Origin: Ornithinibacillus xuwenensis
Lineage (GTDB): Bacteria > Bacillota > Bacilli > Bacillales > Amphibacillaceae
NCBI RefSeq assembly: GCF_039614845.1
Contig: NZ_JBDIML010000002.1
Location: 496,001-560,000, forward strand
Direction of reading: 5' to 3'
DNA: 64,000 nucleotides
Shown here: in pieces, positions 44,065 through 53,616 of the stretch
How the letters are laid out: every line of letters begins with the position of its first letter
Position numbering within the stretch: position 1 is the stretch's first letter
The notes under the pieces: model-generated
Told to the model about the DNA's origin: nothing
Database searches by the model: none
The model's input: only the letters and a program-made list of their open reading frames with translations
Position numbers and translations under genes: made by a program

Positions 44065-45150
44065 AATTAAGGCATCTTCCTTATTTTTTCTCGTATCTTT
44101 GTATGTTTCATAAAAGTGCACAATAATTGCCTTAACAACTGCATAAAATGGTACTGCAAAGAGAATACCAATGAACCCTGCAATACTACCTGCTGCCAAA
44201 ATAATCGTAATGATGGTTAGAGGATGAATACGTAAGGCACGCCCCATAATATTTGGTGAGATAAAGTTCCCTTCAATTTGCTGCGCAATAATCATGATGA
44301 TGGCAATCCATACGACATTCATTGGGTCCTGAAATACGCCGACAATAGCTGCTGGCACGACAGCGATAAATGGTCCAACAAATGGTACCACACACATAAT
44401 CATACCGAACAATGCAAGTGTCAAGGCGTAATTTAAATCAATAATTAAATAGCCGATAAAAAGCATAATCCCAATGCTCAAGCTGACTAGCAATTGCCCT
44501 TGGATATACGCCGATAATGTATGATCAATCTTATATAACAGGCTTCTTAAATTGCTTGCTTTTTTGTCCTCGAAAATTTGTGTCACGAAAGGAACAAATT
44601 TTTCATCATCTTTGAGCATGAAGAATAGGAAAAATGGGACTAATACAAGCGCAAAAACAAATCCAATAACCTGACTAATGAAGCTAAATAGGAAGGTCAT
44701 AAACCCTTCGATATAGGTTTGCATATTTGCCATCATATCGTCGATTGTGTCATAAACCTCTTTTGGAATGATGTTTTGATTCTTTTCAACGTAGTCAATT
44801 ACTTCCTGTGCACCAGATATCATTCCAGGCATATTATCCATGAATCTTGTAAATTGATCCTGGGCAACTGGTATGATGAACATCGTAAATACGTAGCCTA
44901 TTAGAATGAACAAGATAAACACGATAACAATTGCTAAAAACTTTGGTGTTTTATATTTTATTAAAAGCTTCATTAATGGTTTGGCTAAATAATATAATAG
45001 CCCAGCTGCAATAAATGGAAATGCAACGGCCCCAATGTATTTCAATAATGGATCAAATATAAACCGAGTTTCATACAATAAATAGATTAATAGAAATACT
45101 AATATTAACGCAATTAAGGTTTGGAACCAACGCTTCTTCGTCATACTCAT
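44062..45150 (-). CDS. AI-2E family (YueF/YubA-like) membrane transporter
   Basis: 362 residues, about eight membrane helices. C-terminal family signature MGRALRIHPLTIITIILAAGSIAGFIGILFAVPFYAVVKAI and PFVGPFIAVVPAAIVG are clear. ATG at 45150 taken; the ORF continues to 45228 but lacks a site, and ATG 45144 is also possible. Family members export AI-2 or act as Na+/H+ exchangers; which applies here is not known. Confidence 0.88.
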   Translation of the reverse strand: MSMTKKRWFQTLIALILVFLLIYLLYETRFIFDPLLKYIGAVAFPFIAAGLLYYLAKPLMKLLIKYKTPKFLAIVIVFILFILIGYVFTMFIIPVAQDQFTRFMDNMPGMISGAQEVIDYVEKNQNIIPKEVYDTIDDMMANMQTYIEGFMTFLFSFISQVIGFVFALVLVPFFLFFMLKDDEKFVPFVTQIFEDKKASNLRSLLYKIDHTLSAYIQGQLLVSLSIGIMLFIGYLIIDLNYALTLALFGMIMCVVPFVGPFIAVVPAAIVGVFQDPMNVVWIAIIMIIAQQIEGNFISPNIMGRALRIHPLTIITIILAAGSIAGFIGILFAVPFYAVVKAIIVHFYETYKDTRKNKEDALI

Positions 45151-45340
45151 CACACTTTCTAAGTTATTATGGTTAATCTTATAATATTTTTTTAGAGAAT
45201 GCACTTGTAATTTACATAAATCGAACATATTAAATTATTTCCTTCATTAAAGGAAATTAAACCCTATTTACTAGTCTGTTAGATTCTTCGTTCGTTTTAT
45301 GTTAAAATTTGAGCATATATTGTTTTTGGAGGATAACCCT

Positions 45341-47071
45341 ATGAATAATTGGGAGTCAGTCTATCATAAATGGAACACATTTCAAAATCTTGATCCCGAG
45401 CTTAAGAAAGAATTAGTGAGTATAGAGTCGAATCAACTAGCATTGGAAGATGCTTTTTATAAAGAATTAACCTTTGGTACAGGTGGGATGCGCGGTGTAC
45501 TTGGAGTCGGTACCAATCGAATGAACATCTATACGGTACGTAAAGCAGTATATGGTTTAGCATCCTATTTATTAAAAAACTCCGTAAATGTAAAGGATCG
45601 TGGTGTAGCGATTGCATACGATTCAAGATATAAATCCCGAGAATTTGCAATTGAAACAGCCAAAACACTTGGAGCGTTTGGAATTAGGGCATATGTCTTC
45701 CATTCGATAAGACCAACTCCTTTATTGTCCTTTGCTGTTCGTTATTTAGGTACAGCTGGAGGGGTGATGATTACTGCAAGTCATAATCCACCAGAATATA
45801 ACGGCTTTAAGGTCTATAATGAAGACGGCGGACAAATGATTCCAGAAGAAGCAAACCAAATTATTCAAGAAATACAAGACATTGATAATGAATTGGACAT
45901 TCCAATTATAGAGCAACCAGAATTAGAAGAAAAAAAATTACTGGTTTGGGTTGGCGATGGAGTGGATAATGCTTATTTAGAAAAACTAAGCCTTATCACC
46001 AAATTAAGTCATGATGAATGTAAACAACCGAAGGATTTAAAAATTGTATTTACACCACTTCATGGTACAGCGAGTGAGCTAGTTCCAGCTGGTTTAAAGC
46101 AGCTAAACTTTGACCAGGTTTCAGTAGTTGAAGAACAAATGGTTCCTGATCCGGAATTTTCAACAGTGTCATCACCAAACCCGGAGGAACATCAAGCGTT
46201 CACCATGGCTATTGGTTTAGGAAAAAAGGTAAATGCAGATATTCTATTAGGAACAGATCCAGATGCAGACCGTTTGGGAGTTGCAGTGAAGACGAAGTCA
46301 GGTGATTATACCGTTTTAACAGGAAATCAACTTGGAGCACTATTAATTGATTATATTCTTTCCCATACCAATCCAGTACTTTTAGCTAACGATCGAGTAA
46401 TCAAAACGATTGTAACATCTGAATTAGGGAAAGCAATTGCAGAATCTTATGGTGTTAAGACAATAGACACTTTAACTGGTTTTAAATATATTGCAGCAAA
46501 AATTCGCCAATTCGATACCACAGGTGAAGCGTTTGTCTTTGGCTATGAAGAAAGCTACGGTTATTTAATTAGTAGCTTTACACGTGATAAAGATGCCATT
46601 CAGGTAGCGGTAATGGCAAGTGAAATGGCGGATTATTGGAAAAAACAAGGAATGACCTTACTCGATGCATTAGAATCGCTATATAAGAAGCACGGATACT
46701 ATCGAGAGACAATGTCATCGCTAACTTTAAAGGGTAAAGCGGGTGCAGAAAAGATTTCGCAAATTATGCATACAATCCGTGACAATCCTTTAACGGACAT
46801 TGCAGGACTAAAGGTAGAAATGCTAGAAGACTATTTAGTTGGAAAGCGATATATTAATGCTAGTAGTACAATTGAAAAAATTGATTTGCCGGCAGAAAAT
46901 GTTTTGAAATTTACTTTAGCGAATGATAGCTGGGTGTGTTTAAGACCATCTGGCACAGAGCCTAAGATTAAGTGTTACTTTGGAACATGTGGCGTAAATG
47001 AGTCTGAAAGCGAAGCAACGCTTAACCAATTAAAAGATTATATGAACAACGTTATGCATCAAATTATATAA
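45341..47071 (+). CDS. pgcA: Phospho-sugar mutase (alpha-phosphoglucomutase)
   Basis: Interconverts glucose-6-P and glucose-1-P for UDP-glucose, glycolipid and wall teichoic acid synthesis. 576 residues from ATG 45341 (GGAGG upstream). Catalytic phosphoserine in ITASHNPPEYNGFKVYNEDGGQ, Mg site in LGTDPDADRLGVAV, sugar-binding loop GYEESYGYLI, and phosphate-binding RPSGTEPKIKCY near the C-terminus. Length and the EESYGY loop match B. subtilis PgcA. Confidence 0.93.
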   Translation: MNNWESVYHKWNTFQNLDPELKKELVSIESNQLALEDAFYKELTFGTGGMRGVLGVGTNRMNIYTVRKAVYGLASYLLKNSVNVKDRGVAIAYDSRYKSREFAIETAKTLGAFGIRAYVFHSIRPTPLLSFAVRYLGTAGGVMITASHNPPEYNGFKVYNEDGGQMIPEEANQIIQEIQDIDNELDIPIIEQPELEEKKLLVWVGDGVDNAYLEKLSLITKLSHDECKQPKDLKIVFTPLHGTASELVPAGLKQLNFDQVSVVEEQMVPDPEFSTVSSPNPEEHQAFTMAIGLGKKVNADILLGTDPDADRLGVAVKTKSGDYTVLTGNQLGALLIDYILSHTNPVLLANDRVIKTIVTSELGKAIAESYGVKTIDTLTGFKYIAAKIRQFDTTGEAFVFGYEESYGYLISSFTRDKDAIQVAVMASEMADYWKKQGMTLLDALESLYKKHGYYRETMSSLTLKGKAGAEKISQIMHTIRDNPLTDIAGLKVEMLEDYLVGKRYINASSTIEKIDLPAENVLKFTLANDSWVCLRPSGTEPKIKCYFGTCGVNESESEATLNQLKDYMNNVMHQII

Positions 47072-47074
47072 TAG

Positions 47075-47106
47075 AAAATCATCCCATCGAAGGGATGATT
47101 TTTTTC
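47075..47106 (+). terminator. Terminator after pgcA
   Basis: Stem AAATCATCCC/GGGATGATTT with ATCGAA loop and long T-run. Confidence 0.9.
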
Positions 47107-47155
47107 TATCGAATCCTATGCAGATTGCTGAAACTATTCGGTAATTGATTTTACG

Positions 47156-48124
47156 TCAACTGCCACTATTGTTATTGGAAGCAGCGGTTGAGGCGGCTAT
47201 TGTTGCAATCATGACGGCTTGTTGTGCTTGTAGAATAGCTTCTAGTATTGTACTCAAGCTCGTTTCAGCTAACCCCTTGTGATCCAACTTATCATGCACA
47301 AAGAAGCTAGTGGCCATCATCACATTCATATCCTTTTGCCATTTAAAATCCTTTTGCTCATTCAAAAAGGTATACATCGCTTTTATATGTTGCATATCGA
47401 ACTCTTCCTGTGGGAGCAATGCAAGCATACCAATAACTGGATAATAGCTTGTTTTCGGTTTAATCCCCGCATGATTAAATGAATCCATTACATACTGGGC
47501 ACGGCTTATAAGGATATTTTTACTTACATCTTTCCCAAGAGCAAGAATATGACTTAGGAACTGCAAATCGTTTCCTTTTCGAAATCCACTTTTACTTAGG
47601 TCTTCATAAAACCCCTCAATATGCTGAATTATATTAGGGGTTTCTTCGAGTGCTAATAATGTTGCTAGTGGATAGTCTTCACTTGAAGTTAAAAATAGGT
47701 GCTCCTTCTTCATGCCATCATAGATTTCTTTCATTCTTTCAATTTTTTGTTCTGGATTGGTTGTATTATTGATGATTAGAATGGAAGCGGCAATATAGGT
47801 ATACGTTCCACTGCTTAATTTCTTTTCTCGAAACCTATCGTATAAGTCAAATAGCTGTTGGATTTTTTCATCCGGTTCCTCAAAGTTAACGTCAAATATT
47901 GCGGCAGTTGTAAATCTTGCATAGGATCGCATGGATGAAAAAAGACTAGCATTACGCTTTATTGTTTCAGCTAGATCCAGAAATCGATTCATTCTTAATT
48001 CTTTTTCATGAAGAACATAAATAGAGGAAATTGTCATTAGTATCCGTTTGTCAGAGACCTTCCATTTTAGCTGTTGTTTCAATTCCTCATAATAGTTCAT
48101 ATAGTTGTCCATCTTTGTATTCAT
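47156..48124 (-). CDS. DUF4003 family protein
   Basis: 322-residue soluble, mainly helical protein matching the DUF4003 pattern (YTYIAASILIINN, FLSHILALGKD, MMATSFFVHDKLD). The C-terminal 35 residues turn Ala/Ser/Asn-rich (QQAVMIATIAASTAASNNNSGS). ATG at 48124 with AAAGGGGATGG upstream. Members are common in Bacillales; function unknown. Confidence 0.8.
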   Translation of the reverse strand: MNTKMDNYMNYYEELKQQLKWKVSDKRILMTISSIYVLHEKELRMNRFLDLAETIKRNASLFSSMRSYARFTTAAIFDVNFEEPDEKIQQLFDLYDRFREKKLSSGTYTYIAASILIINNTTNPEQKIERMKEIYDGMKKEHLFLTSSEDYPLATLLALEETPNIIQHIEGFYEDLSKSGFRKGNDLQFLSHILALGKDVSKNILISRAQYVMDSFNHAGIKPKTSYYPVIGMLALLPQEEFDMQHIKAMYTFLNEQKDFKWQKDMNVMMATSFFVHDKLDHKGLAETSLSTILEAILQAQQAVMIATIAASTAASNNNSGS

Positions 48125-48276
48125 CTTCCATCCCCTTTCTTTCTACTTAGTATAGTATACGGTTACCAACCTAAAATAGATTCATATGCGTATTTTTGTA
48201 AATTCTATGTAAATGTTAATACACAAACAACAGATTATGTTATCTTAGAAAAAACAAAAAATGCTTGGAGGAAATA

Positions 48277-49455
48277 ATGAAGAAGAACCGATTACTGGAA
48301 ATCTTAGGGACATCATTGAAATTAGGGTTGACCTCTTTTGGTGGGCCTGTTGCACATTTAGGATATTTTAAAAACGAATATATAGATAAGCGTAAATGGC
48401 TAGACGATAAGACGTATGCAGATATTATAGCGCTGTGTCAGTTCCTACCTGGTCCAGCGAGCAGTCAGGTTGGAATATCAATTGGAATGCTTCGAGGTGG
48501 CTTCTTTGGGGGAGTTATTTCTTGGTTAGGCTTTACGATGCCCTCTGTTATTGTATTGATATTATTTGCACTTGCCTTTCAAACCTTCTCACTTGGAGAT
48601 GCCACCTGGATAACATCTCTAAAAATAGTTGCAACGGCTGTTATATTACATGCAGTTTTAGGAATGGGGAAAAATCTTACGCCAGATAAACCAAGAATAG
48701 CAATCGCCGTTCTTGCAATGCTGATTATGTTATTATTTCCATCGGCTATTGTGCAAATTGCTGTCATTTTGGGTGCCGCTATTCTCGGATATTTTATGTT
48801 TTCTAAAAATGCACAATCAAAGGTCGAAGCGTTTTCCATTTCTATCACGAAAAAGCAAGGGATTTTCGCGCTTTCCCTACTAGTGCTGCTACTAATTGGG
48901 TTGCCAATAGTGGCACAAGCTGTTCAGAATCCTTATGTAAGTATTTTTGATACATTCTTTCGGGTTGGCTCCATTGTATTTGGAGGGGGACATGTGGTGC
49001 TACCATTGCTAGAGCAAGAGGTTGTGCCGAATGGTCTTTTGACGAGCAGTGAATTTTTGGCCGGTTATGGGATGGCTCAAGCGGTTCCAGGTCCTCTATT
49101 TACATTTGCGAGTTATTTAGGGACGATGATACAAGGCTTAACAGGTGGTATTATTGCCACAGTAGCAATGTTTTTACCTTCATTTTTATTGATTGTTGGA
49201 GCCCTACCTTTCTTAAGTGAACTAAGAAAGCGTAAGAGCTTTCAAGGAATATTGATGGGCGTTAATGCAAGCGTAGTCGGGATACTACTTGCTGCCTTCT
49301 ACGACCCTGTATTTACAAGCTCCATTACAAATGCCGCAAGCTTTTCATTAGCTGCAATTCTATTCGCACTTATGTATTTTTGGAAAACCCCTGCATGGCT
49401 CATTGTGATTATTGGGGTCGTGTTAGGGGAAGTAATGCATTACTTTTTTATTTAG
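48277..49455 (+). CDS. chrA: Chromate transporter, long-chain two-domain type
   Basis: 392 residues from ATG 48277, after TTGGAGG. Two homologous membrane halves: first with LGLTSFGGPVAHLGYF and QFLPGPASSQVGI, second with GSIVFGGGHVVLPLLEQEVV and AQAVPGPLFTFASYLG, the duplicated CHR motifs. Exports chromate in known members; many Bacillales ChrA proteins have no proven substrate. The next gene encodes an OsmC protein 38 bp downstream. Confidence 0.93.
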   Translation: MKKNRLLEILGTSLKLGLTSFGGPVAHLGYFKNEYIDKRKWLDDKTYADIIALCQFLPGPASSQVGISIGMLRGGFFGGVISWLGFTMPSVIVLILFALAFQTFSLGDATWITSLKIVATAVILHAVLGMGKNLTPDKPRIAIAVLAMLIMLLFPSAIVQIAVILGAAILGYFMFSKNAQSKVEAFSISITKKQGIFALSLLVLLLIGLPIVAQAVQNPYVSIFDTFFRVGSIVFGGGHVVLPLLEQEVVPNGLLTSSEFLAGYGMAQAVPGPLFTFASYLGTMIQGLTGGIIATVAMFLPSFLLIVGALPFLSELRKRKSFQGILMGVNASVVGILLAAFYDPVFTSSITNAASFSLAAILFALMYFWKTPAWLIVIIGVVLGEVMHYFFI

Positions 49456-49493
49456 CACATATATAAGATACAATGAGTTCGAGGTGAAGTTGA

Positions 49494-49934
49494 ATGGCAG
49501 AACATCATTTTCATTTAAAAGCAGATTGGCCAGGTGGCCGTAATAGTGAAGGACATATTGACGCAGGAAATCTAAATACAAAAATCTCCATTCCAAAAGA
49601 AATGGATGGTCCAGGAGTCGGAACGAATCCAGATGAAATGCTACTCGGAGCGGCTGCAACATGCTACATTATTACGCTTGCCGCAATGATTGAAAGAGCT
49701 AGTCTACCTCTGAAGGAAATGGCGTTGGAATCTGAAGGGATTGTGGATGTAACAAAGGGCGTTTTTACGTATAAAAAAATTATTCATAGACCGACAGTAG
49801 CATTAACTGATGAAGCCGGTGATGGCGATTACCAATTAGTTAAGAAGCTCGTGGAAAAGGCAGAAAAAAGCTGTATGATTTCTCGAGCCATACAGGGCAA
49901 TGTCGAATTAGAATTACAGGCGAAGATTCTATAA
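49494..49934 (+). CDS. OsmC-family peroxiredoxin-like protein
   Basis: 146 residues with the two conserved cysteines of OsmC/Ohr: GAAATCYIITLAA and KAEKSCMISRAI. N-terminal PGGRNSEGHIDAGN is typical of the Gram-positive SACOL1771-like subgroup rather than organic hydroperoxide reductase Ohr. It would reduce hydroperoxides with thiols. Directly follows chrA, which fits an oxidative-stress response to chromate, but this pairing is inference. Confidence 0.85.
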   Translation: MAEHHFHLKADWPGGRNSEGHIDAGNLNTKISIPKEMDGPGVGTNPDEMLLGAAATCYIITLAAMIERASLPLKEMALESEGIVDVTKGVFTYKKIIHRPTVALTDEAGDGDYQLVKKLVEKAEKSCMISRAIQGNVELELQAKIL

Positions 49935-49940
49935 ATGGAC

Positions 49941-49977
49941 AAAGGAACACTATCAATAACAGTAGTGTTCCTTTTAA
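49941..49977 (+). terminator. Terminator after the OsmC gene
   Basis: Stem AAAGGAACACTA/TAGTGTTCCTTT with a 10-base loop, then a T-rich tail. Confidence 0.88.
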
Positions 49978-50058
49978 TTACGATTTGTAAGTAATGTGAA
50001 TTCATTTTCTTGACACCCTATTAAAACCATTGTATCTTATTAAAGTCATACTATTTTT

Positions 50059-50074
50059 ATCGGAATTATATAAT
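50059..50074 (+). promoter_or_regulatory. CymR-like half-site before tcyP
   Basis: ATCGGAATTATATAAT includes GGAATTAT, the conserved right half of CymR sites, about 115 bp before tcyP. The left half of the consensus is poor. CymR represses tcyP in B. subtilis. Confidence 0.3.
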
Positions 50075-50185
50075 TTAAAGAGCGATAAAAAGATTAGGTG
50101 CATATAGTATTAGAAAACTAGGTGTTTGCAAATGCATGTTGGCGAATATCTTCTTTTCCGAAATCAAAAAAAATAGGGGGATTTT

Positions 50186-51583
50186 ATGATGGATTGGCTA
50201 TTAATCTTGAACATTGCAATTCTACTTGCAATTATCGGATTGTTAATTTTTATGCAACGTAAACATGTTTCCTTTACGAAGCGTGTATTTACAGGTCTAG
50301 GTTTGGGGATTGTTCTTGGAGCTGTATTACAATGGATTTATGGAAGTGGATCTGAAACATTAGCACTGACTAGTGATTGGTACAATGTAGTGGGGAGAGG
50401 GTATGTTAGCTTCCTAATGATGATCGTAATTCCTTTAGTAATGGTATCGATTATTCAATCCATTACGAATCTGGAAAAGTCAGCTCAGCTTGGAAAAATG
50501 GCTGGTTGGATTATTGGTATTTTAATTGTAACGACAATGATTGCAGCTTTAATTGGTGTTGGTGCTGCAACAATCTTTGATCTAAATGCAGAAGATATTA
50601 CTGCAGGTGAGGAAGAACAAGAGCGAGCGGCTTCTCTAGAAGATAGATATTCTACTGAAATTGAAGGAGCTTCAACTCCGGACCGAATTTTGAACTTTAT
50701 CCCATCTAACATCTTCTTAGATATGACGGGACAGCGTTCAACATCCGTTATTGCAGTTGTAATCTTTTCTATATTTGTTGGGGTTGCAGTACTTGGGTTA
50801 CGCAGAAAAAATCCTGAACAAGCAGAATTCTTTACGAAAATGGTCAATGCAGTATATGGTGTTGTAATGCGTATCGTTACCTTGGTACTTCGTTTAACGC
50901 CTTACGGTATTTTGGCGTTAATGGCAAATACGGTAGCAAATACAGACTTTGCTGGAATTTTAGAGCTTGGTAAATTCGTATTAGCATCTTATGTAGCGTT
51001 GGCGGTAATGTTTATTATTCACCTAGTACTTGTATCGGTATTCGGAATAAGTCCACTTGGTTATTTACGTAAAGTATTGCCAGTGCTGAGCTTTGCATTC
51101 ACATCCCGTTCTAGTGCTGGTACTATTCCGTTAAATGTTTCTGCACAGAAAAACGCTCTTGGTGTTGAAGAAGGGGTTGCCAATATGTCTGCTTCCTTTG
51201 GAGCAACAATGGGGCAAAATGGATGTGCTGGAATATATCCTGCAATGCTCGCTGTTATGATTGCACCAACTGTTGGTATTGATCCATTAACAGTGGAGTT
51301 CTTATTACCACTAGTTATCATCATTGGATTTAGTTCATTTGGTATTGCCGGTGTTGGTGGTGGTGCTACATTTGCAGCACTAATCGTTCTTTCTTCAATG
51401 GGATTACCTGTAGGGTTAGCAGGTCTGTTAATTTCAATTGAAGCATTCATTGATATGGGTCGTACTGCATTGAACGTAAATGGTGCAATGGTAACCGGTA
51501 CACTGACCTCACGTATTTTAGGAAACTTTAATACGAAAATCTTTCATGATAAGAACGCGATAGAAGAAGCAAAATCATTATAA
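50186..51583 (+). CDS. tcyP: L-cystine:cation symporter TcyP
   Basis: Dicarboxylate/amino acid:cation symporter fold, 465 residues, 8 helices and two hairpins. SFAFTSRSSAGTIPLNVSAQKN and GQNGCAGIYPAMLAVMIAPTVG are the transport-core signatures, the serine-rich one typical of cystine carriers; the acidic loop EDITAGEEEQERAASLEDRYS lies between helices. Start ATG 50186 after AGGGGG (a second ATG follows at once). It would supply sulfur for cysteine and the MetY route. About 200 bp of leader precede it. Confidence 0.92.
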   Translation: MMDWLLILNIAILLAIIGLLIFMQRKHVSFTKRVFTGLGLGIVLGAVLQWIYGSGSETLALTSDWYNVVGRGYVSFLMMIVIPLVMVSIIQSITNLEKSAQLGKMAGWIIGILIVTTMIAALIGVGAATIFDLNAEDITAGEEEQERAASLEDRYSTEIEGASTPDRILNFIPSNIFLDMTGQRSTSVIAVVIFSIFVGVAVLGLRRKNPEQAEFFTKMVNAVYGVVMRIVTLVLRLTPYGILALMANTVANTDFAGILELGKFVLASYVALAVMFIIHLVLVSVFGISPLGYLRKVLPVLSFAFTSRSSAGTIPLNVSAQKNALGVEEGVANMSASFGATMGQNGCAGIYPAMLAVMIAPTVGIDPLTVEFLLPLVIIIGFSSFGIAGVGGGATFAALIVLSSMGLPVGLAGLLISIEAFIDMGRTALNVNGAMVTGTLTSRILGNFNTKIFHDKNAIEEAKSL

Positions 51584-51591
51584 TTGTGCCA

Positions 51592-51624
51592 AATAACCGC
51601 TCCCACGTGGAGCGGTTATTTTTA
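51592..51624 (+). terminator. Terminator after tcyP
   Basis: Perfect 12-bp stem AATAACCGCTCC/GGAGCGGTTATT and T-run. Confidence 0.92.
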
Positions 51625-51695
51625 TAGGCATCGATACAGGGCGGGCGAACGACGCGAATAAATGATGGTAACCACCTTTATTAATGAGTATCATA

Positions 51696-53507
51696 TTATT
51701 TTATTAACGCCAGAACCCTGTCTAATTTCTGATTTCTACCGTAGTCAAAATAACCATGAAACGGGCAGCCGACATCCTGTACACGTTTCACGACGTTTTC
51801 AATTGTAAATGCTTCCGGTCTTAGTTCCACTGTAACTTCCTCCCAGTAAAGCGGGGTTGCCACTGTCCCATCTGGTGTTTTACGTGTAGAGTAGGGGGAA
51901 ATTAACGTTTTATCCTTCCCGTGCTGAACGTAATCGATATATAGTCGACCCTCTCGCTTTTCCTTCATTCTTTCAGTAGTAAAAATATCAGGATGCTGTT
52001 TTTCAATCGTCCATGCAATAGCTTGTGTGAATACGGCAGTTTCGTCATACTCCATACTACCTTCTGAAATTGGAATATGGACCTGAAGACCTTTATTTCC
52101 TGATGTTTTAACAAATGAGACAAGGTCTAAGTCATCCAATAATTGTTTTATTAGTAATGCTGCCTGAATAGCCCAGCTAAATTTATCCCGATTAGGTGGG
52201 TCTAAATCAAATACAATCTCGATTGGTTTATTACCTGTTAGGCTTTGAAAGGGTACATGATATTCCAACGCACCATGATTTGCAAACCACATAAGAGATT
52301 CTAACGTATCACATACCATCAATTTTTCTTCTCCTGTACCAATACCATTAATAAAGTCTGGCGCATAAGCAGGTAGGTGCTTCTGAAAAAATGACTCTGC
52401 TTTAACGCCATCTGGACAACGAATGATTGTTAATGCTCGGTTCTCTAGGAATGGTAACATATAGGGGGCAATCTCTCGCATATACGCTAGAAACTTCCCT
52501 TTTGTAAATCCTACTTCTGGCCAGTAGAGCTTATCGGTATTTGCGAACTCTATTTTAGGGGGAAGCATGGACAAGTCTAATTCTAATTGCTCCACTGTGC
52601 ATTCAGCTGGAGTTAATTCTGGTGCAATTCTGTCAAATTCAGGTTCACGTAATTCTCCCATATACCGATCTAAGGTATGTATGGAGGCACAGATTGCAGG
52701 TGGTAGCCTATAAAAAACACCTTCCTTTTCACCGTTTGCTATAAAAAGTTGCTTCACTGTTTGAAAATCATCTGTAGCCAATCCATGCTTGCATTTTCCG
52801 ACAGCATAAATCGAGTCACTATCGAATACATGGACATCAAAATAGTCATTTTTACTATCATATGCTGTCAAAAATCCATGAATAACTCGCCAATTTTTTA
52901 TCTTATACCAATCCCGATGTTTTTTTCCTGTCGAATAGCTGCTCTTCTTTCGCTTGGCAATCATTCCTTCTCCTTTATGGTCAAAAATAATTTTCCATAG
53001 TTCGTCAGGATTTTTGTATGCCTGAATGAATCCGAGTTTCTTCCATTTCTCATCCGTAATCTCCATAAGACTACAAAAGGATTCTAAAACCTTTTTTCGT
53101 TCAGCAAATGTCTTTCTTGCGGTGGAAGTACCTGAATACTGTAAAATATCAAATGCTAACAGGGTTGCAGGTCTATTCACAGAAGCTTTTTGAATGGAAT
53201 CAGCATTTTTGAGTCTTCCTCGCTTTTGAATCCACGAGAAGTTAGCTTGGTAACGATTGTTTAATACGGCTAATTCGCAATCCAGTTTAACAGGTAGAAG
53301 CTCTTTGACAAGATTCTCATGTTGCTGGCAAAAAGAAACAATTTCAGGGAATTGTGGTGTTAAATCTTTTTGATTTTTACTAACTAATTTAATTTCGTCA
53401 TTTTTTTCCCAATGGAGAACGCACCGAAATCCGTCATATTTAACCTCGTAAAGCCATTCATTTCCTGTTGGAATTTCGTTACTTGCAATTGGCTTCATTA
53501 CGTCCAT
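51696..53507 (-). CDS. ligD: ATP-dependent DNA ligase D (ligase plus polymerase domains)
   Basis: Non-homologous end-joining ligase, 603 residues. N-terminal ligase domain: adenylated Lys in YEVKYDGFR near residue 23 and KGEGMIAKRKKS. C-terminal primase/polymerase domain from about residue 310: TKGKFLAYMREIAPYMLPFLENR, catalytic Asp pair in VFDLDPPNRD, and SGNKGLQVHIPI. There is no phosphoesterase domain, as usual in Bacillus. ATG at 53507 with GGGAGAATG upstream. Divergent from ku with about 110 bp between. Confidence 0.95.
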   Translation of the reverse strand: MDVMKPIASNEIPTGNEWLYEVKYDGFRCVLHWEKNDEIKLVSKNQKDLTPQFPEIVSFCQQHENLVKELLPVKLDCELAVLNNRYQANFSWIQKRGRLKNADSIQKASVNRPATLLAFDILQYSGTSTARKTFAERKKVLESFCSLMEITDEKWKKLGFIQAYKNPDELWKIIFDHKGEGMIAKRKKSSYSTGKKHRDWYKIKNWRVIHGFLTAYDSKNDYFDVHVFDSDSIYAVGKCKHGLATDDFQTVKQLFIANGEKEGVFYRLPPAICASIHTLDRYMGELREPEFDRIAPELTPAECTVEQLELDLSMLPPKIEFANTDKLYWPEVGFTKGKFLAYMREIAPYMLPFLENRALTIIRCPDGVKAESFFQKHLPAYAPDFINGIGTGEEKLMVCDTLESLMWFANHGALEYHVPFQSLTGNKPIEIVFDLDPPNRDKFSWAIQAALLIKQLLDDLDLVSFVKTSGNKGLQVHIPISEGSMEYDETAVFTQAIAWTIEKQHPDIFTTERMKEKREGRLYIDYVQHGKDKTLISPYSTRKTPDGTVATPLYWEEVTVELRPEAFTIENVVKRVQDVGCPFHGYFDYGRNQKLDRVLALIK

Positions 53508-53616
53508 TTCATCATTCTCCCTTCCCCATTTAAAATGCTATAAATCGGGGAAAATAACCAGAATGGATTAAAATTATCTATTTTCGACAAACTATGGGAA
53601 AAAGGGAGGTATGATG

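Noticed and set aside
53540..53600. SigG-like boxes between ligD and ku (CATTTTA leftward; GAATG with CAAACTA rightward)
   Set aside because: Spacing between -35-like and -10-like boxes does not fit SigG (no -35 at 17-18 bp leftward; 22 bp rightward), so forespore control, known for ykoU/ykoV in B. subtilis, cannot be claimed from this sequence.
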